From assembly GCF_001894785.1 (NCBI RefSeq), contig NZ_BCWW01000016.1, positions 62,001 through 126,000 of the forward strand: a DNA stretch of 64,000 bases. The letters run 5' to 3'. The translations under genes and the position numbers were made by a program. Source of the stretch: Rhodococcoides fascians NBRC 12155 = LMG 3623. GTDB lineage: Bacteria; Actinomycetota; Actinomycetes; Mycobacteriales; Mycobacteriaceae. Below, one piece after another: positions 51,541 through 60,983 of this stretch. Under the pieces are notes generated by a model. The model worked only from the letters and a program-made list of their open reading frames with translations. It was not told where the DNA came from and ran no database searches. Numbering within the stretch: the stretch's first letter is position 1; every line of letters begins with the position of its first letter.

Positions 51541-52212
51541 TCATCCGGTGTGTCCGACGCTCTTGTCCGGTATCCGCAACGCGTTGACCCACAGCCTCGT
51601 CGCAGTGGCGAGCAGCGCCTCGTAGTCGGCGTCGGGATTGCCGTCCTCGGCGTCGACGACGAAGTGGTTGAACGCGAGACGACTGATCATCGACGACAAC
51701 GCGCGGGAGGCGAGCAGGGGATCGAGGTCGGTATCCGCCACGCCGCGTTTCTGCAGGCTCTCGATACTGCGTGCATTGCGTCGTACGAACGCGTCGGCGC
51801 GTTCGCGGCGCAGGCGGCGAAAGTCGGGATCGATGTTGGAGACCTGCTCGAGCAGTGCCATCAGCTTGGCGTTGCGCCGATATGCCTCGAAGTACGCCCG
51901 GTTGCTGGCTGCGATCACGGCAGCGGGATCGTCGTGCGGGTCCACCCGTTCCGTGCCGGGGTGCAGCATGTCGTCCCTGGCCTGTTCGAGCACCGCGGCC
52001 AAAATCTCTTCCTTGCTGGTGAAATACGTGTAGAAGGTCCCAGCCGAGCAGTGCGCGGCTCTGGTGATGTCGATCAGCCGGGAATCGAGGTAGCCGCTGT
52101 CCTCGAACACGCGTCGGGCGGCTGCCACCAGTGCGGATCGGGTCCGTAGTCCGCGCTGGGTCGTCGGCCGGCGAGTCGGCTGCTCCCCTTCGGACACCGG
52201 TGCGGCAGGCAT
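51541..52212 (-). CDS. TetR-family regulator, 223 aa
   Basis: Helix-turn-helix at RTRSALVAAARRVFEDSGYLDSRLIDITRAAHCSAGTFYTYFTSKEEIL (residues about 22-70), with AGTFYTYF as recognition helix. The C-terminal half is a helical TetR ligand domain. It starts 14 bp downstream of the reductase stop on the same strand and lies 415 bp from the carboxylase gene it may control (all three share the minus strand, carboxylase last). Control of lipid genes is inferred from position only. Confidence 0.85.
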   Translation of the reverse strand: MPAAPVSEGEQPTRRPTTQRGLRTRSALVAAARRVFEDSGYLDSRLIDITRAAHCSAGTFYTYFTSKEEILAAVLEQARDDMLHPGTERVDPHDDPAAVIAASNRAYFEAYRRNAKLMALLEQVSNIDPDFRRLRRERADAFVRRNARSIESLQKRGVADTDLDPLLASRALSSMISRLAFNHFVVDAEDGNPDADYEALLATATRLWVNALRIPDKSVGHTG

Positions 52213-52226
52213 TCAGTCTTTATACG

Positions 52227-52829
52227 TCATCGCTCACCGCCGTCGGGGCGAACCAGCCGGGTGAACCGCACGCCGCTGTCGAACTGGCGTGAGTGCAGAT
52301 GCTCGAACCGTCGTGCGATCGGCGGCTCGGGTCCGGTCTCGGGCGCGAACAGCCCGATTCCCCGGCCGAGCACGACGGGATAGACCTTGAGAAACAGCTC
52401 GTCCATCTCGTCGACGAGCTGCCCCGCGAGGTGGCCGCCGCCGCAGAGCCACACGTCGGCGTCGCTGTCCTCGGCTTTGAGTTCTCGAACCAGGTCGATC
52501 GGGTTCCGGCCGACGATCGGCTCGGTCGCGTCCGTCGCGGCAGGCAACGTATGGGAGAGCACGTACTGCCGCAGATGGGGGTACGGGCTGGTGATGCCGA
52601 TGTCGAGTGCGGGTTGCAGGGTCGCCCGGCCCATCACCACGGTGTCGAACCGCGCCGGCGGGGCATCGATGCCGAGTGCGGCGCGGACGTGCACCGGCAG
52701 CGTCTCGGGGAGCTCGGTCACGATGGCCTCGAGGTGATCACCCTCGGTCGCGAAGCAGTCGTAGGTGCCGTCGGGCGCGGCGATGAATCCGTCGAGTGTG
52801 ACGGCGATGTAGTAGACAAGATTGCGCAT
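52227..52829 (-). CDS. RibD C-terminal / dihydrofolate-reductase-like protein, 200 aa
   Basis: RibD_C family: MRNLVYYIAVTLDGFIAAPDGTYDCF at the N-terminus, FDTVVMGRATLQPAL (about 60-75) and DVWLCGGGHLAGQLVDEMDELFLKVYPVVLGRGIGLF (NADP-binding GGG). This is a small NADPH reductase fold of unassigned substrate; it lacks the RibD deaminase half. ATG at 52829 with AGGAG 6 bp upstream. The TetR gene follows after 14 bp, so both are likely one operon. Confidence 0.85.
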   Translation of the reverse strand: MRNLVYYIAVTLDGFIAAPDGTYDCFATEGDHLEAIVTELPETLPVHVRAALGIDAPPARFDTVVMGRATLQPALDIGITSPYPHLRQYVLSHTLPAATDATEPIVGRNPIDLVRELKAEDSDADVWLCGGGHLAGQLVDEMDELFLKVYPVVLGRGIGLFAPETGPEPPIARRFEHLHSRQFDSGVRFTRLVRPDGGER

Positions 52830-53045
52830 GCGACGCTCCTGCGATCGGCGGCCGGTGCGTGTCCGGACGGGCCGCGTTTTCTGTTGTTGTTCCAAGCAAC
52901 CGAGTCGGTCTTTGTGACCGAGCACTAGAACGCATTCTGTGTGCTCGGACCCCGGTGAACAACTGCTTTTCAACGGCTACTGTGACGCGGGTGCGTAAGC
53001 ACTGTCCCCTGGCGGGACGGCCATTCGAGCATTTGTGGGGAAACT

Positions 53046-56000
53046 GTGACGGCTGCAGCGGCTACCGGTCGTGAATACGACGACGAGCTCAAGAGCAGGG
53101 TTGCGCGCCTGTTGCGCTTCCTGCGCGAGATAGTCGAGGCGCGGTCGAATCCGGTCCTGAGGTTCGACGATCATGTCCAGGTCGAGTGGTTGTACTCCAG
53201 TGAGATTCCGGTTCGTCTCGACCCGAAGGCCGGCCAGGGCGGGGTCGTACTTCGGGCGCCGCGCATCGCCGTCGACGACCCACCCGAGCCACCGGCGCTT
53301 CTGACGGGTTGGCTCGATCCCCAGGTCGTCGGAGACAGTCGCTACCGCGAGATCGAGCTCGCCGACGCGTCGACGGCGGCATCACGTCGTCGCGGCGAGG
53401 CGCAGGAGTCCGACGCCGATTTCGATATTCGCAAGGCCTACGAGATCAAGAAGGCTTTCGAGCAGTACTCGGAGTCCTGGAAGCAGTGGGCTCAGGAAGA
53501 TCGAGACCGGCGGCCCAAGGCAGCGCTGTACCAAGCATTGCAACTGATGATGCAAGAGCTCGCCTCGCGCCCCGAGTCGATCGAACTGGTGGTGGCATCG
53601 GGTCTGCTGACGTCGAGCAACCCCGACCCCCAGCGCAGCGTGCGTACTCACCTCCTCACCCAGTCGGCCGGAATCGAACGTGATGTGCGGACCGGCGACC
53701 TGTTGGTGCGACTGGTCGCCGGTAGTACCCCGCGTCTCGAGGACGGCCAGCTGCTCACCGGATCGAAGGACTTCGATACCTCCGGCTCGGTGGCCCTCGC
53801 CGAGAAGCTGCACGGCAACGTCGACTCGCCCCTCGGTGAGGGCGTCGAAGAATTCTTGCGCGAATGGGCGACGCGAGTTCCCCGTCACGAGATCGAGGTG
53901 CTCGATCGCCTCGGGCCCCCGGGAGCTCTCGCGTACATCGACGACGATCGAACGCTGACGGTCTCGCCCGCACTCGTGCTCCGAACCCGCGACTCGTTCG
54001 CGCTGGTCGAGTACTACGAGCAGATGATCGTCGATCTCGACGCCGCCGACTCACCGGTTCCGCTGGGCCTCGCGCAACTGGTCGACGCGATCGAGCCGGC
54101 CGATCGGATGGCATGGCTCGAACGGACCGGAGCCGGCGCGTCGGCGGCGCTGGCCGAAGATCCTCTGTTTCCGCTGCCGGCCAACGCCGAGCAGTCGCAG
54201 ATCATCGAACGACTCGGACGCGACAGCGGTGTGGTCGTCGAAGGGCCGCCCGGGACGGGGAAGACCCACACCATCGCGAACCTGATGTCCGGGCTGCTGG
54301 CGCGAGGTCAGCGGGTTCTGGTCACTAGTGAAAAGTCACAAGCTTTGCGAGTCCTGCGCGACAAGCTGCCGCCCGAGTTGCAGGAGCTCTGCGTCTCGAT
54401 CACCGACCTCTCCCGTGGTGGTTCGGACGAGCTGAATCGCAGCGTCGCCAAGATCGCCGAGCGTAAGACCTCGTTCGACGAAGCCAGTGAGCAGCAGAAG
54501 ATCGACGCGCTCACCACCCGCCGCGCGGCCGCGCTCGCTCGTCGGACGGAACTGCTGAACCGTGTCAGCGCTCTTCGCGAATCCGAAACCGTTGTGCACG
54601 AATATGTTTCGGATGGGTACGACGGCACGGTGGCGTCGATCGTACGTAAGGTCAAAGCAGCCGAAGGCGCCCACGAGTGGCTGCCCGGGCCGTTGCTCGC
54701 CGACCGGCCACCGTTCGACGGTGCCCAGGTCGACCAACTCCGAGCGCTGATTGCGACCTCCGACGGTGCCCGCGAGCAACGATCGCGCCAGGTGCTGCCG
54801 CGTCCCGAAACGATGCTGCCGAATTCGGCCGAACTCGCAGCGCTGTGCCGGCGTGTGCATACGCCGATAGACGCCGTCCCGCCGCTGGCTGCCGACCTCA
54901 TCACGTTGCTGGGCGGCGTCGAACCTGCCGTCTCGTCCGACATCCGTTCTCTCTGCGAGGAATTGGCGGCTCGCGTGCGAGTGGTCGCGGAGCTCGATGC
55001 CACGTATGCGCGGGTGACCGACTCGGTGCTGTCCGGCGAAGCGTCTCACCTGTGGTCGCGGGTCAGCGGAATCGACGACCTCGTTGCCACTGCCGCAGCG
55101 TCCGACCGGTACATCGGCGCGCACGACGTGCAGTGCTCGTCCACGTCTGCTGCGACTCTGCAGGCTATGGATGCGCTCGCAGCTGCGCTGGAATCGGGAA
55201 TCGAATGGAAGCCGCGATTTCGGCGTAGCGAGGAGCAGAAGACCGTCGAAGCTCTCGGCATCGTCGCCACCGTCGACGGGCAACCGGCGACGAGTGCGAT
55301 GGCCGCTCGGCTTGTCGCGGAACACATTCGGGCTCTCGACACCGTGCAGACGGCGGCGGTGTTGCTGGCCGACCTGGCGATCGTCGTCCCGCTCGACGGC
55401 CCGCGATCGATTCGCGTCAACACCGTTGCGCAGATCGCCGATCGACTCCGTTCCGTAGCGGCAGTGGTTGCCGCTCGTGACGCACTGGTACATCGGCTCT
55501 ACACAGTGTCGCCTGCTGCGCCGTGGATTCGAAGCCTCGCCGAAGCTCAGGAGATAGCCGGAGCCGCGGCGGCCATCTCCGCGCGCGTCGACATCGACAT
55601 CGCCCGCGCCGAGCTGGACGCTCTGCAGTTCGCGGTGGCCACTCGTATCGACGCGGGACCGTCGCCCGAAGGTCTGAATCTGGTGACGGCCCTCGGCGCT
55701 GCCGATCCTGCGGAATTGGCGGGCGCGGTCTCCGCCTACGCTCAGGCCTGCGCGGAGCAGGAGAATCAGCTGCTGCTCGAGTCGATGTCGGCCACACTGT
55801 CGGCAGTCGCGCCGGCCCTGTTCGAGTTGGTCAAGGACACCGCGGCAGACCCGGAATGGGACGAGCTCAGTTGGCAGCTGTCCAAGGCGTGGGCGTGGCG
55901 TCGCGCGCGCGAATGGGTCGGTGAGCAGCACCACGGGGGTCTCGAGCAGCAACTCGAAGCGGAGTTGGCGGCCGCGGATGTCGACATCGCTTATCTCACG

Positions 56001-57980
56001 ACGCGTCTCGCTGCCGCGAGTGCCTGGCTCAACAGCCTGCAGCGGATGACGGCCGTCGAGGTTCGCGCACTGCAGACTTACCGCGAGCACATTTCCAGTA
56101 TCGGTTCGGGTGCCGGCAAGTACGCCGAAACCTACCGCAGCGCAGCACGATCGGCGATGCGAGAGGCACAGAGCGCGGTGCCCGCCTGGGTCATGCCGCT
56201 CTCCCAGGTGCTCGCGTCGATTCCGCCGGTGCCGGGTAGCTTCGACGTCGTCATCGTCGACGAGGCCAGCCAGGCCGACATCACGAGCCTGTTCCTGCTG
56301 TACCTCGCGCCTCGGGTGATCGTGGTGGGAGACGACCGGCAGTGCGCGCCCGCCGATGTCCCTCAGGCCGGCACGCTCGAGGACGTGTTCGACCGCCTCG
56401 ATGTATATCTCCCGGACCTACCGGAGCACGTGCGGGCGACGCTGACACCGCGGTCGAGTCTGTTCTCGATGCTGCGCACCCGGTTCGGTCAGGTGGTGCG
56501 ACTACGAGAGCACTTCCGTTCGATGCCGGAGATCATCAATTGGTCGAGTCAGCAGTTCTACGGAGACTCGCCACTGGTGCCGGTGCGGCAGTTCGGTGCC
56601 GATCGCCTGCCGCCGCTTCGGCACACGTACGTTCGCGGGGCGACGGTCACCGGAAAGAACGCCTCGCTCGTCAACCGGACCGAGGCCATTGCCATCGCGG
56701 AGCAGATATCCGAGTGCCTCGCCGATGCCGCGTACGACGACCTGACCTTCGGAGTCGTTGTGCTGCAGGGGCAGTCGCAGGTCGACGAGATTCGCAACGA
56801 GCTGATCAAACGTATCGGCATCGAGCAGTGGGAACAACGCCGCTTGCGAGTGGGCACGCCACCGGACTTCCAGGGCGACGAGCGCAACGTCGTGTTCCTG
56901 TCGATGGTGGTGGCACCGGATCAGAACTTCGCCACCCTGACCTCGAACCAGTACAAGCGTCGGTTCAACGTGGCCGCGTCGCGGGCGCAGGATCAGTTGT
57001 GGCTGTTCCATTCGGTCACCGTCGATCGCCTCAAACGAGCAGACCTGCGTAACTCTCTGCTCTCCTACGTCACGTCGGTCTCACCCGCTCCCGCCGATCC
57101 GATGCCCCAGAACGTCTCGCGCGAGATCAGGAAAGCCCCGTTCGAGACGCTGCTGGAACAGCAGCTGTTCAACGACCTCGTCGAGCGTGGCTTCCACGTC
57201 AATCCCGGTGTCGAAGTGAACAATCGGCGTATCGCGCTCGTCGTCACGGGGGAGTCCTCTCGCCTCGCCGTCGAATGCGACGTCGATTCGTTCTCGACCA
57301 CCCCCGCGCAACGATCGGCGGATCTGCAACGCGAGCAGGAACTCAAGCGATGCGGGTGGACGTTCTGGCGCGTGCGGGAATCGGAGTACCACCTCGATCG
57401 TGACGGTGCTCTCGACAGTCTGTGGTTCACCCTCGCGCGATTGGGAATCAAGCCCGGTGCCGTTGGTGCGGAAGGCGGAACGGCGTCCGAGGAGACCTGG
57501 ACACCGGTACCGCTCGAGTCCTCGCAGTTCGACGATTCCGGGGCTTTCGAGGCTGCGACACGAACGAACGCACCCGTTCGGCATGATTCGGTGCTGTCTC
57601 TGTGGACGATGCCTCGCCTCGACATACCTACCGACAACACCGCCGACACCGACACCACGAACGGAACCGGCACATCCAGACGGTCGGGGTTGACCAACGG
57701 AACCGGTGCTGCGAACGGTTCGAGCACGATCGACGCGACCGGAGCTCCGCGCGCGTCCACACCCCCGACAGCACCGAAAGTGCCTGCTGCAGCTGCGGAC
57801 TCGGACGGACCGGGTGCATCCGATTCGGTCGACAGCTCCGAAGAAGTGCGGGGCGCGGTCGACGGAGTCGAATCGAGTGGTGGCGTCGAGGAGTCCGTGA
57901 GCTCGGTCGACGAGGTGGTCGCCGAGCACCAACTGCCTCTCAACGGACTGCGGGGATACACCACGCGCCGCAGCCCGTAG
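53046..57980 (+). CDS. Large SF1 helicase with C-terminal MTES_1575/Vsr-like nuclease domain, 1644 aa
   Basis: DNA2/UPF1-like helicase: motif I EGPPGTGKTHTIANLMSG (Lys406), motif II VIVDEASQADI (Asp1072-Glu1073), VVGDDRQCAPADVPQAG, LREHFRSMPEIINW, FQGDERNVVFLSM and FNVAASRAQDQLWL. About 660 largely helical residues separate motifs I and II. A C-terminal nuclease-like domain follows (FETLLEQQLFNDLVERG; RLAVECDVDSF; QRSADLQREQELKRCGWTFWRVRESE). The RIDLVV Asp of the family is Ala1397 here; Glu1410 and Asp1412 remain. Residues about 1530-1644 are Ser/Thr/Gly/Asp-rich and disordered, ending LPLNGLRGYTTRRSP. GTG start after TGGGGAA. The architecture resembles some helicase-Vsr antiphage proteins, but no partner genes are present. 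Confidence 0.85.
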   Translation: MTAAAATGREYDDELKSRVARLLRFLREIVEARSNPVLRFDDHVQVEWLYSSEIPVRLDPKAGQGGVVLRAPRIAVDDPPEPPALLTGWLDPQVVGDSRYREIELADASTAASRRRGEAQESDADFDIRKAYEIKKAFEQYSESWKQWAQEDRDRRPKAALYQALQLMMQELASRPESIELVVASGLLTSSNPDPQRSVRTHLLTQSAGIERDVRTGDLLVRLVAGSTPRLEDGQLLTGSKDFDTSGSVALAEKLHGNVDSPLGEGVEEFLREWATRVPRHEIEVLDRLGPPGALAYIDDDRTLTVSPALVLRTRDSFALVEYYEQMIVDLDAADSPVPLGLAQLVDAIEPADRMAWLERTGAGASAALAEDPLFPLPANAEQSQIIERLGRDSGVVVEGPPGTGKTHTIANLMSGLLARGQRVLVTSEKSQALRVLRDKLPPELQELCVSITDLSRGGSDELNRSVAKIAERKTSFDEASEQQKIDALTTRRAAALARRTELLNRVSALRESETVVHEYVSDGYDGTVASIVRKVKAAEGAHEWLPGPLLADRPPFDGAQVDQLRALIATSDGAREQRSRQVLPRPETMLPNSAELAALCRRVHTPIDAVPPLAADLITLLGGVEPAVSSDIRSLCEELAARVRVVAELDATYARVTDSVLSGEASHLWSRVSGIDDLVATAAASDRYIGAHDVQCSSTSAATLQAMDALAAALESGIEWKPRFRRSEEQKTVEALGIVATVDGQPATSAMAARLVAEHIRALDTVQTAAVLLADLAIVVPLDGPRSIRVNTVAQIADRLRSVAAVVAARDALVHRLYTVSPAAPWIRSLAEAQEIAGAAAAISARVDIDIARAELDALQFAVATRIDAGPSPEGLNLVTALGAADPAELAGAVSAYAQACAEQENQLLLESMSATLSAVAPALFELVKDTAADPEWDELSWQLSKAWAWRRAREWVGEQHHGGLEQQLEAELAAADVDIAYLTTRLAAASAWLNSLQRMTAVEVRALQTYREHISSIGSGAGKYAETYRSAARSAMREAQSAVPAWVMPLSQVLASIPPVPGSFDVVIVDEASQADITSLFLLYLAPRVIVVGDDRQCAPADVPQAGTLEDVFDRLDVYLPDLPEHVRATLTPRSSLFSMLRTRFGQVVRLREHFRSMPEIINWSSQQFYGDSPLVPVRQFGADRLPPLRHTYVRGATVTGKNASLVNRTEAIAIAEQISECLADAAYDDLTFGVVVLQGQSQVDEIRNELIKRIGIEQWEQRRLRVGTPPDFQGDERNVVFLSMVVAPDQNFATLTSNQYKRRFNVAASRAQDQLWLFHSVTVDRLKRADLRNSLLSYVTSVSPAPADPMPQNVSREIRKAPFETLLEQQLFNDLVERGFHVNPGVEVNNRRIALVVTGESSRLAVECDVDSFSTTPAQRSADLQREQELKRCGWTFWRVRESEYHLDRDGALDSLWFTLARLGIKPGAVGAEGGTASEETWTPVPLESSQFDDSGAFEAATRTNAPVRHDSVLSLWTMPRLDIPTDNTADTDTTNGTGTSRRSGLTNGTGAANGSSTIDATGAPRASTPPTAPKVPAAAADSDGPGASDSVDSSEEVRGAVDGVESSGGVEESVSSVDEVVAEHQLPLNGLRGYTTRRSP

Positions 57981-58082
57981 GTGTAGTCCGCGGGAGTCGC
58001 GGCCCGTCAGCGTGCAGCTCGTTACCGTCGTAGTCTGGTTCGCGGTATTCGGTGCACGTTCGAGCAAAGAGGGTCTCCGCCG

Positions 58083-59300
58083 ATGGCAGATCGACAGACG
58101 CAGGGGCTGCACGCCGACAGGGCGGTGCCCGAACGGCCCGGCCGAACACTTCGTCGGCGAATCATGGTCCCGGCCACGGTCGTTGCATTGTGTGCGGTGC
58201 TGTTCGGGCTGCCCATGTGGACCGTGCTGTTCGCGGGTGCGCAGTGGCCGCCGGTGGTTCGGCTGCTCGGCGCGGCACTGGTGATCGCTGCCGCGCTCGC
58301 CTTGCCCACCGCGATGTATCTCGGTCACCGGCCCGGCATCGAGGGGGACAGGAAGGACGCCTGGGCGCGTCTCGGCGACGTCCTGCTGGGTCTCGCCTGG
58401 ATCGCGTTCGTATGGTCGGCGCTCTCACTGTTGCTCAGGCTCGGGCTGTGGGCGGCCGGTGTCGACGATCCATTGCGGTCGCGAATCACGGCGGCGGCGA
58501 CGGTGACAGTGATCGTCGGCCTTGCCCTCTGGGGCCATTACGAGGCCATGCGCACTCCGCGCGTTCGGCACACGAGCATCAGCATCGCCCGGCTCGGTGC
58601 CCGATTCGACGGCCTGCGAGTCGTCCTGGTCACCGACACCCACTTCGGTCCGGTGAACCGAACCGTGTGGTCGAGGCGACTGACCGATGCCGTCAACGCG
58701 CTCGAAGCGGACGTGCTCGCGCACGTCGGCGACATTGCCGACGGTTCCGTGTCCACGCGCAGGCAACAGGCTGCGCCGCTGGAATCGATGCGCGCGTCCG
58801 CCGCCCGCGTCTACGTCACCGGGAATCACGAGTATTTCGGTGAGGCGCAGGAGTGGCTGGACCACATGCAGAGCATCGGGTGGAACGCGCTGCACAATCG
58901 TCATGTCGTGCTGCATCGAGGTGACGATGCCTTGGTCATCGCCGGTGTGGACGACGCCACGGCAGCAGGGTCGGGTGCCCCCGGTCACGGTGCCGATCTG
59001 GCTGGGGCACTGGCCGGGGCCGATCCGTCGATCCCGGTGTTGCTGCTGGCCCACCAGCCGAAACAGATCGGCGACGCCGTCCGAGCGGGCGTCGATCTGC
59101 AGGTGTCCGGCCACACCCACGGCGGTCAGATCTGGCCGTTCGCGGCATTGGTTCGACTGGACCAGCCGGTGGTGCACGGACTGAGCAGGCATGGAGCGCG
59201 TACGCAGCTCTACACCAGTCGGGGGTCGGGATTCTGGGGGCCGCCGTTCCGGGTGTTCGCACCGAGTGAGATCTCGGTCCTGACGTTGGTGGCAGGCTGA
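58083..59300 (+). CDS. Membrane-anchored metallophosphoesterase, 405 aa
   Basis: About four N-terminal transmembrane segments (VPATVVALCAVLFGLPMWTVLFAG; VVRLLGAALVIAAALALPTAM; LLGLAWIAFVWSALSLLLRL; ATVTVIVGLALWGHY) precede a calcineurin-like domain. That domain has VLVTDTHFG, AHVGDIADG, VTGNHEYFG and VSGHTHGGQIWP, i.e. all metal ligands. It belongs to the YkuE/YaeI-like group acting on lipid or nucleotide phosphates. ATG at 58083, 103 bp after the helicase stop. The HAD gene follows 28 bp later and may be co-transcribed. Confidence 0.88.
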   Translation: MADRQTQGLHADRAVPERPGRTLRRRIMVPATVVALCAVLFGLPMWTVLFAGAQWPPVVRLLGAALVIAAALALPTAMYLGHRPGIEGDRKDAWARLGDVLLGLAWIAFVWSALSLLLRLGLWAAGVDDPLRSRITAAATVTVIVGLALWGHYEAMRTPRVRHTSISIARLGARFDGLRVVLVTDTHFGPVNRTVWSRRLTDAVNALEADVLAHVGDIADGSVSTRRQQAAPLESMRASAARVYVTGNHEYFGEAQEWLDHMQSIGWNALHNRHVVLHRGDDALVIAGVDDATAAGSGAPGHGADLAGALAGADPSIPVLLLAHQPKQIGDAVRAGVDLQVSGHTHGGQIWPFAALVRLDQPVVHGLSRHGARTQLYTSRGSGFWGPPFRVFAPSEISVLTLVAG

Positions 59301-59328
59301 CGCGTCGGCACCTGGCAGTATCGGACGG

Positions 59329-60162
59329 GTGAGGCACACGGGAGAGATCCAGGTAGTCGCAACCGATCTCGACGGCACGCTACTTCGTTCGGATCGAACG
59401 GTGTCGGCGCGGACGGCAGATGCGCTGGCCGCTGCCGAAGCCGCAGGCATCCGGGTGGTGTGGGCGACGGCGCGGGCGCGGCACTCCATCGCCGAGCTTG
59501 CTGCGTCGTGTGGGTTCACCGGTACGGCAGTGGGAGCGAACGGTGCGGTGGTGCTGGACCTTGCCGATGGCAGCCCGGTCATCGTCGCGACCAGGTCGGT
59601 GCCGACGGAGACGGTCGCGGCTGTCACCTCCGCTGTTCGATCTCTGGTTCCCGGCGTGGCGTTCGCAACTGTGGGTGCCACTCGTTTCGTCGCCGAGTCG
59701 CGATACGCGGAGCTGTGCGTCTTCTCCGACCATCACCGCCACCCGCACGAGATGGAGCTGTCGGAGGACGGTCTGTCGGCCGAGCCGACAGTCAAAATTG
59801 TTGCAAGGCACAGTGATACGCCGAGCGAGGAGTTGTACGCGTTGGTGGCCGAGGCAGGTCTCGTCGGTGTGGAGCTGACGCACTCCGGGGCACCGTACAT
59901 CGAGATGTCCGCCGCCGGGGTATCCAAGGCCACTGCTCTGGCGGAGTTGTGCGAACAGTGGGGCGTAGCTCAGGACGACGTGGCAGCGGTGGGAGATGCG
60001 CGCAACGACCTTCCCATGCTGGCGTGGGCCGGTACCGCGCTGTGTCCATCGAATGCTGCGGAGCCGGTGCGCGCTGTGGCCGATCGTGTACTGCATTCGC
60101 ACGACGACGATGCGGTTGCTCGCTATCTCGAAGAACTCACCGAGCGTCGAGTGCAGCGGTAG
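59329..60162 (+). CDS. HAD-IIB (Cof-type) phosphatase, 277 aa
   Basis: HAD motifs: VVATDLDGTLLRSD (nucleophile and acid Asp, about residues 11-15), WATARARHS (motif II Thr), PTVKIVAR with Lys region, and AAVGDARNDLPMLAWAG (motif IV). A Cof cap lies between motifs II and III, including the GANGAVV loop. These are broad cytoplasmic sugar-phosphate or FMN/PLP phosphatases. GTG start at 59329, 28 bp after the membrane phosphoesterase. Confidence 0.9.
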   Translation: MRHTGEIQVVATDLDGTLLRSDRTVSARTADALAAAEAAGIRVVWATARARHSIAELAASCGFTGTAVGANGAVVLDLADGSPVIVATRSVPTETVAAVTSAVRSLVPGVAFATVGATRFVAESRYAELCVFSDHHRHPHEMELSEDGLSAEPTVKIVARHSDTPSEELYALVAEAGLVGVELTHSGAPYIEMSAAGVSKATALAELCEQWGVAQDDVAAVGDARNDLPMLAWAGTALCPSNAAEPVRAVADRVLHSHDDDAVARYLEELTERRVQR

Positions 60163-60332
60163 TCGCTCGCGATACTGTTCTCGGTCGACCGGCCCTCGAC
60201 CCACCTGGGTCCGACATCACGGATCGCGTTGTCTCCGAACAACAGTGCCCTGCTGTGTGGAGTCGTCGAGGTAGGTTCGGCGGACGCCGGTAGCCTCGGT
60301 CGTGCCGAATCGACCACCACGAAGGGCCTGCA

Positions 60333-60881
60333 GTGAACGACTCTCCCACGACCCGACCGTCCGAACCCACCACGATCGCCGAGTATCTCGACGCTCATGC
60401 ACTGCAGGTGTTGCCGCTGGACGGCGCTGCGGCGGCCGATCTCGGCATAACGGTGCCGGTTCCCGCGGGGTGGCAGACGCTCGATCCGGCACAGTTTCCC
60501 GGTGCGACCCAAGTGACGGTCGAGCCGAACCTGGTGGAGAACGGTTTCGCGCCGAATGCTGTCTTGCTGGTCGGGAAGCTCTCTCGCTCCATCGACCCGG
60601 AAGCGTTGATGGCGTTGGGTTTCGGTGACGGGCGCGCGATGCCGGGGTGGGTCGAGCAAGAGACGAGCACGGAACCGTGGGCCGGCTGGCCGTCACGGTT
60701 CATTCGTGGCACCTACGTCGCTCAACAGCTGGAAGCTGCGGTGACGACGCGTTACGCAGTAGTGGGCGAGGACAGTCGGTACCTGGTCCAGCTGACCGTG
60801 ACGACGCTCGAGTCGCAGCTGGATGCGCTGGCGTTCGACGTCTCTGCGATCAACGACGGACTGACGCTTCCCGCGGCATAA
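60333..60881 (+). CDS. LpqN/LpqT-like protein without signal peptide, 182 aa
   Basis: Shows the pattern of the mycobacterial LpqN/LpqT family: TIAEYLDAHALQVLPLD, VPVPAGWQTLDPAQFPGA, and a C-terminal GEDSRYLVQLTVTTLESQLDALAFDVSAINDGLTL. Unlike LpqN/T proper it has no signal peptide or lipobox, so it is probably cytoplasmic. Function unknown. GTG at 60333; GAAGGG lies about 7 bp upstream. It stands between the HAD and SDR genes, about 170 and 100 bp away. Confidence 0.75.
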   Translation: MNDSPTTRPSEPTTIAEYLDAHALQVLPLDGAAAADLGITVPVPAGWQTLDPAQFPGATQVTVEPNLVENGFAPNAVLLVGKLSRSIDPEALMALGFGDGRAMPGWVEQETSTEPWAGWPSRFIRGTYVAQQLEAAVTTRYAVVGEDSRYLVQLTVTTLESQLDALAFDVSAINDGLTLPAA

Positions 60882-60983
60882 CTCATTCGGGTTTTCTATG
60901 GCAGGGCCTCGTTATCGCGATTGTAGAACCGGCAGGCTTTCGTTTGACTGGTGACGAACCATTCGAGCGAAAGGTGAAACACC

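Noticed and set aside
53046..58082. Defence island around the large helicase
   Set aside because: Flanking genes (RibD-like reductase, TetR, membrane phosphoesterase, HAD phosphatase) are ordinary; no restriction, toxin, integrase or transposase genes are seen.
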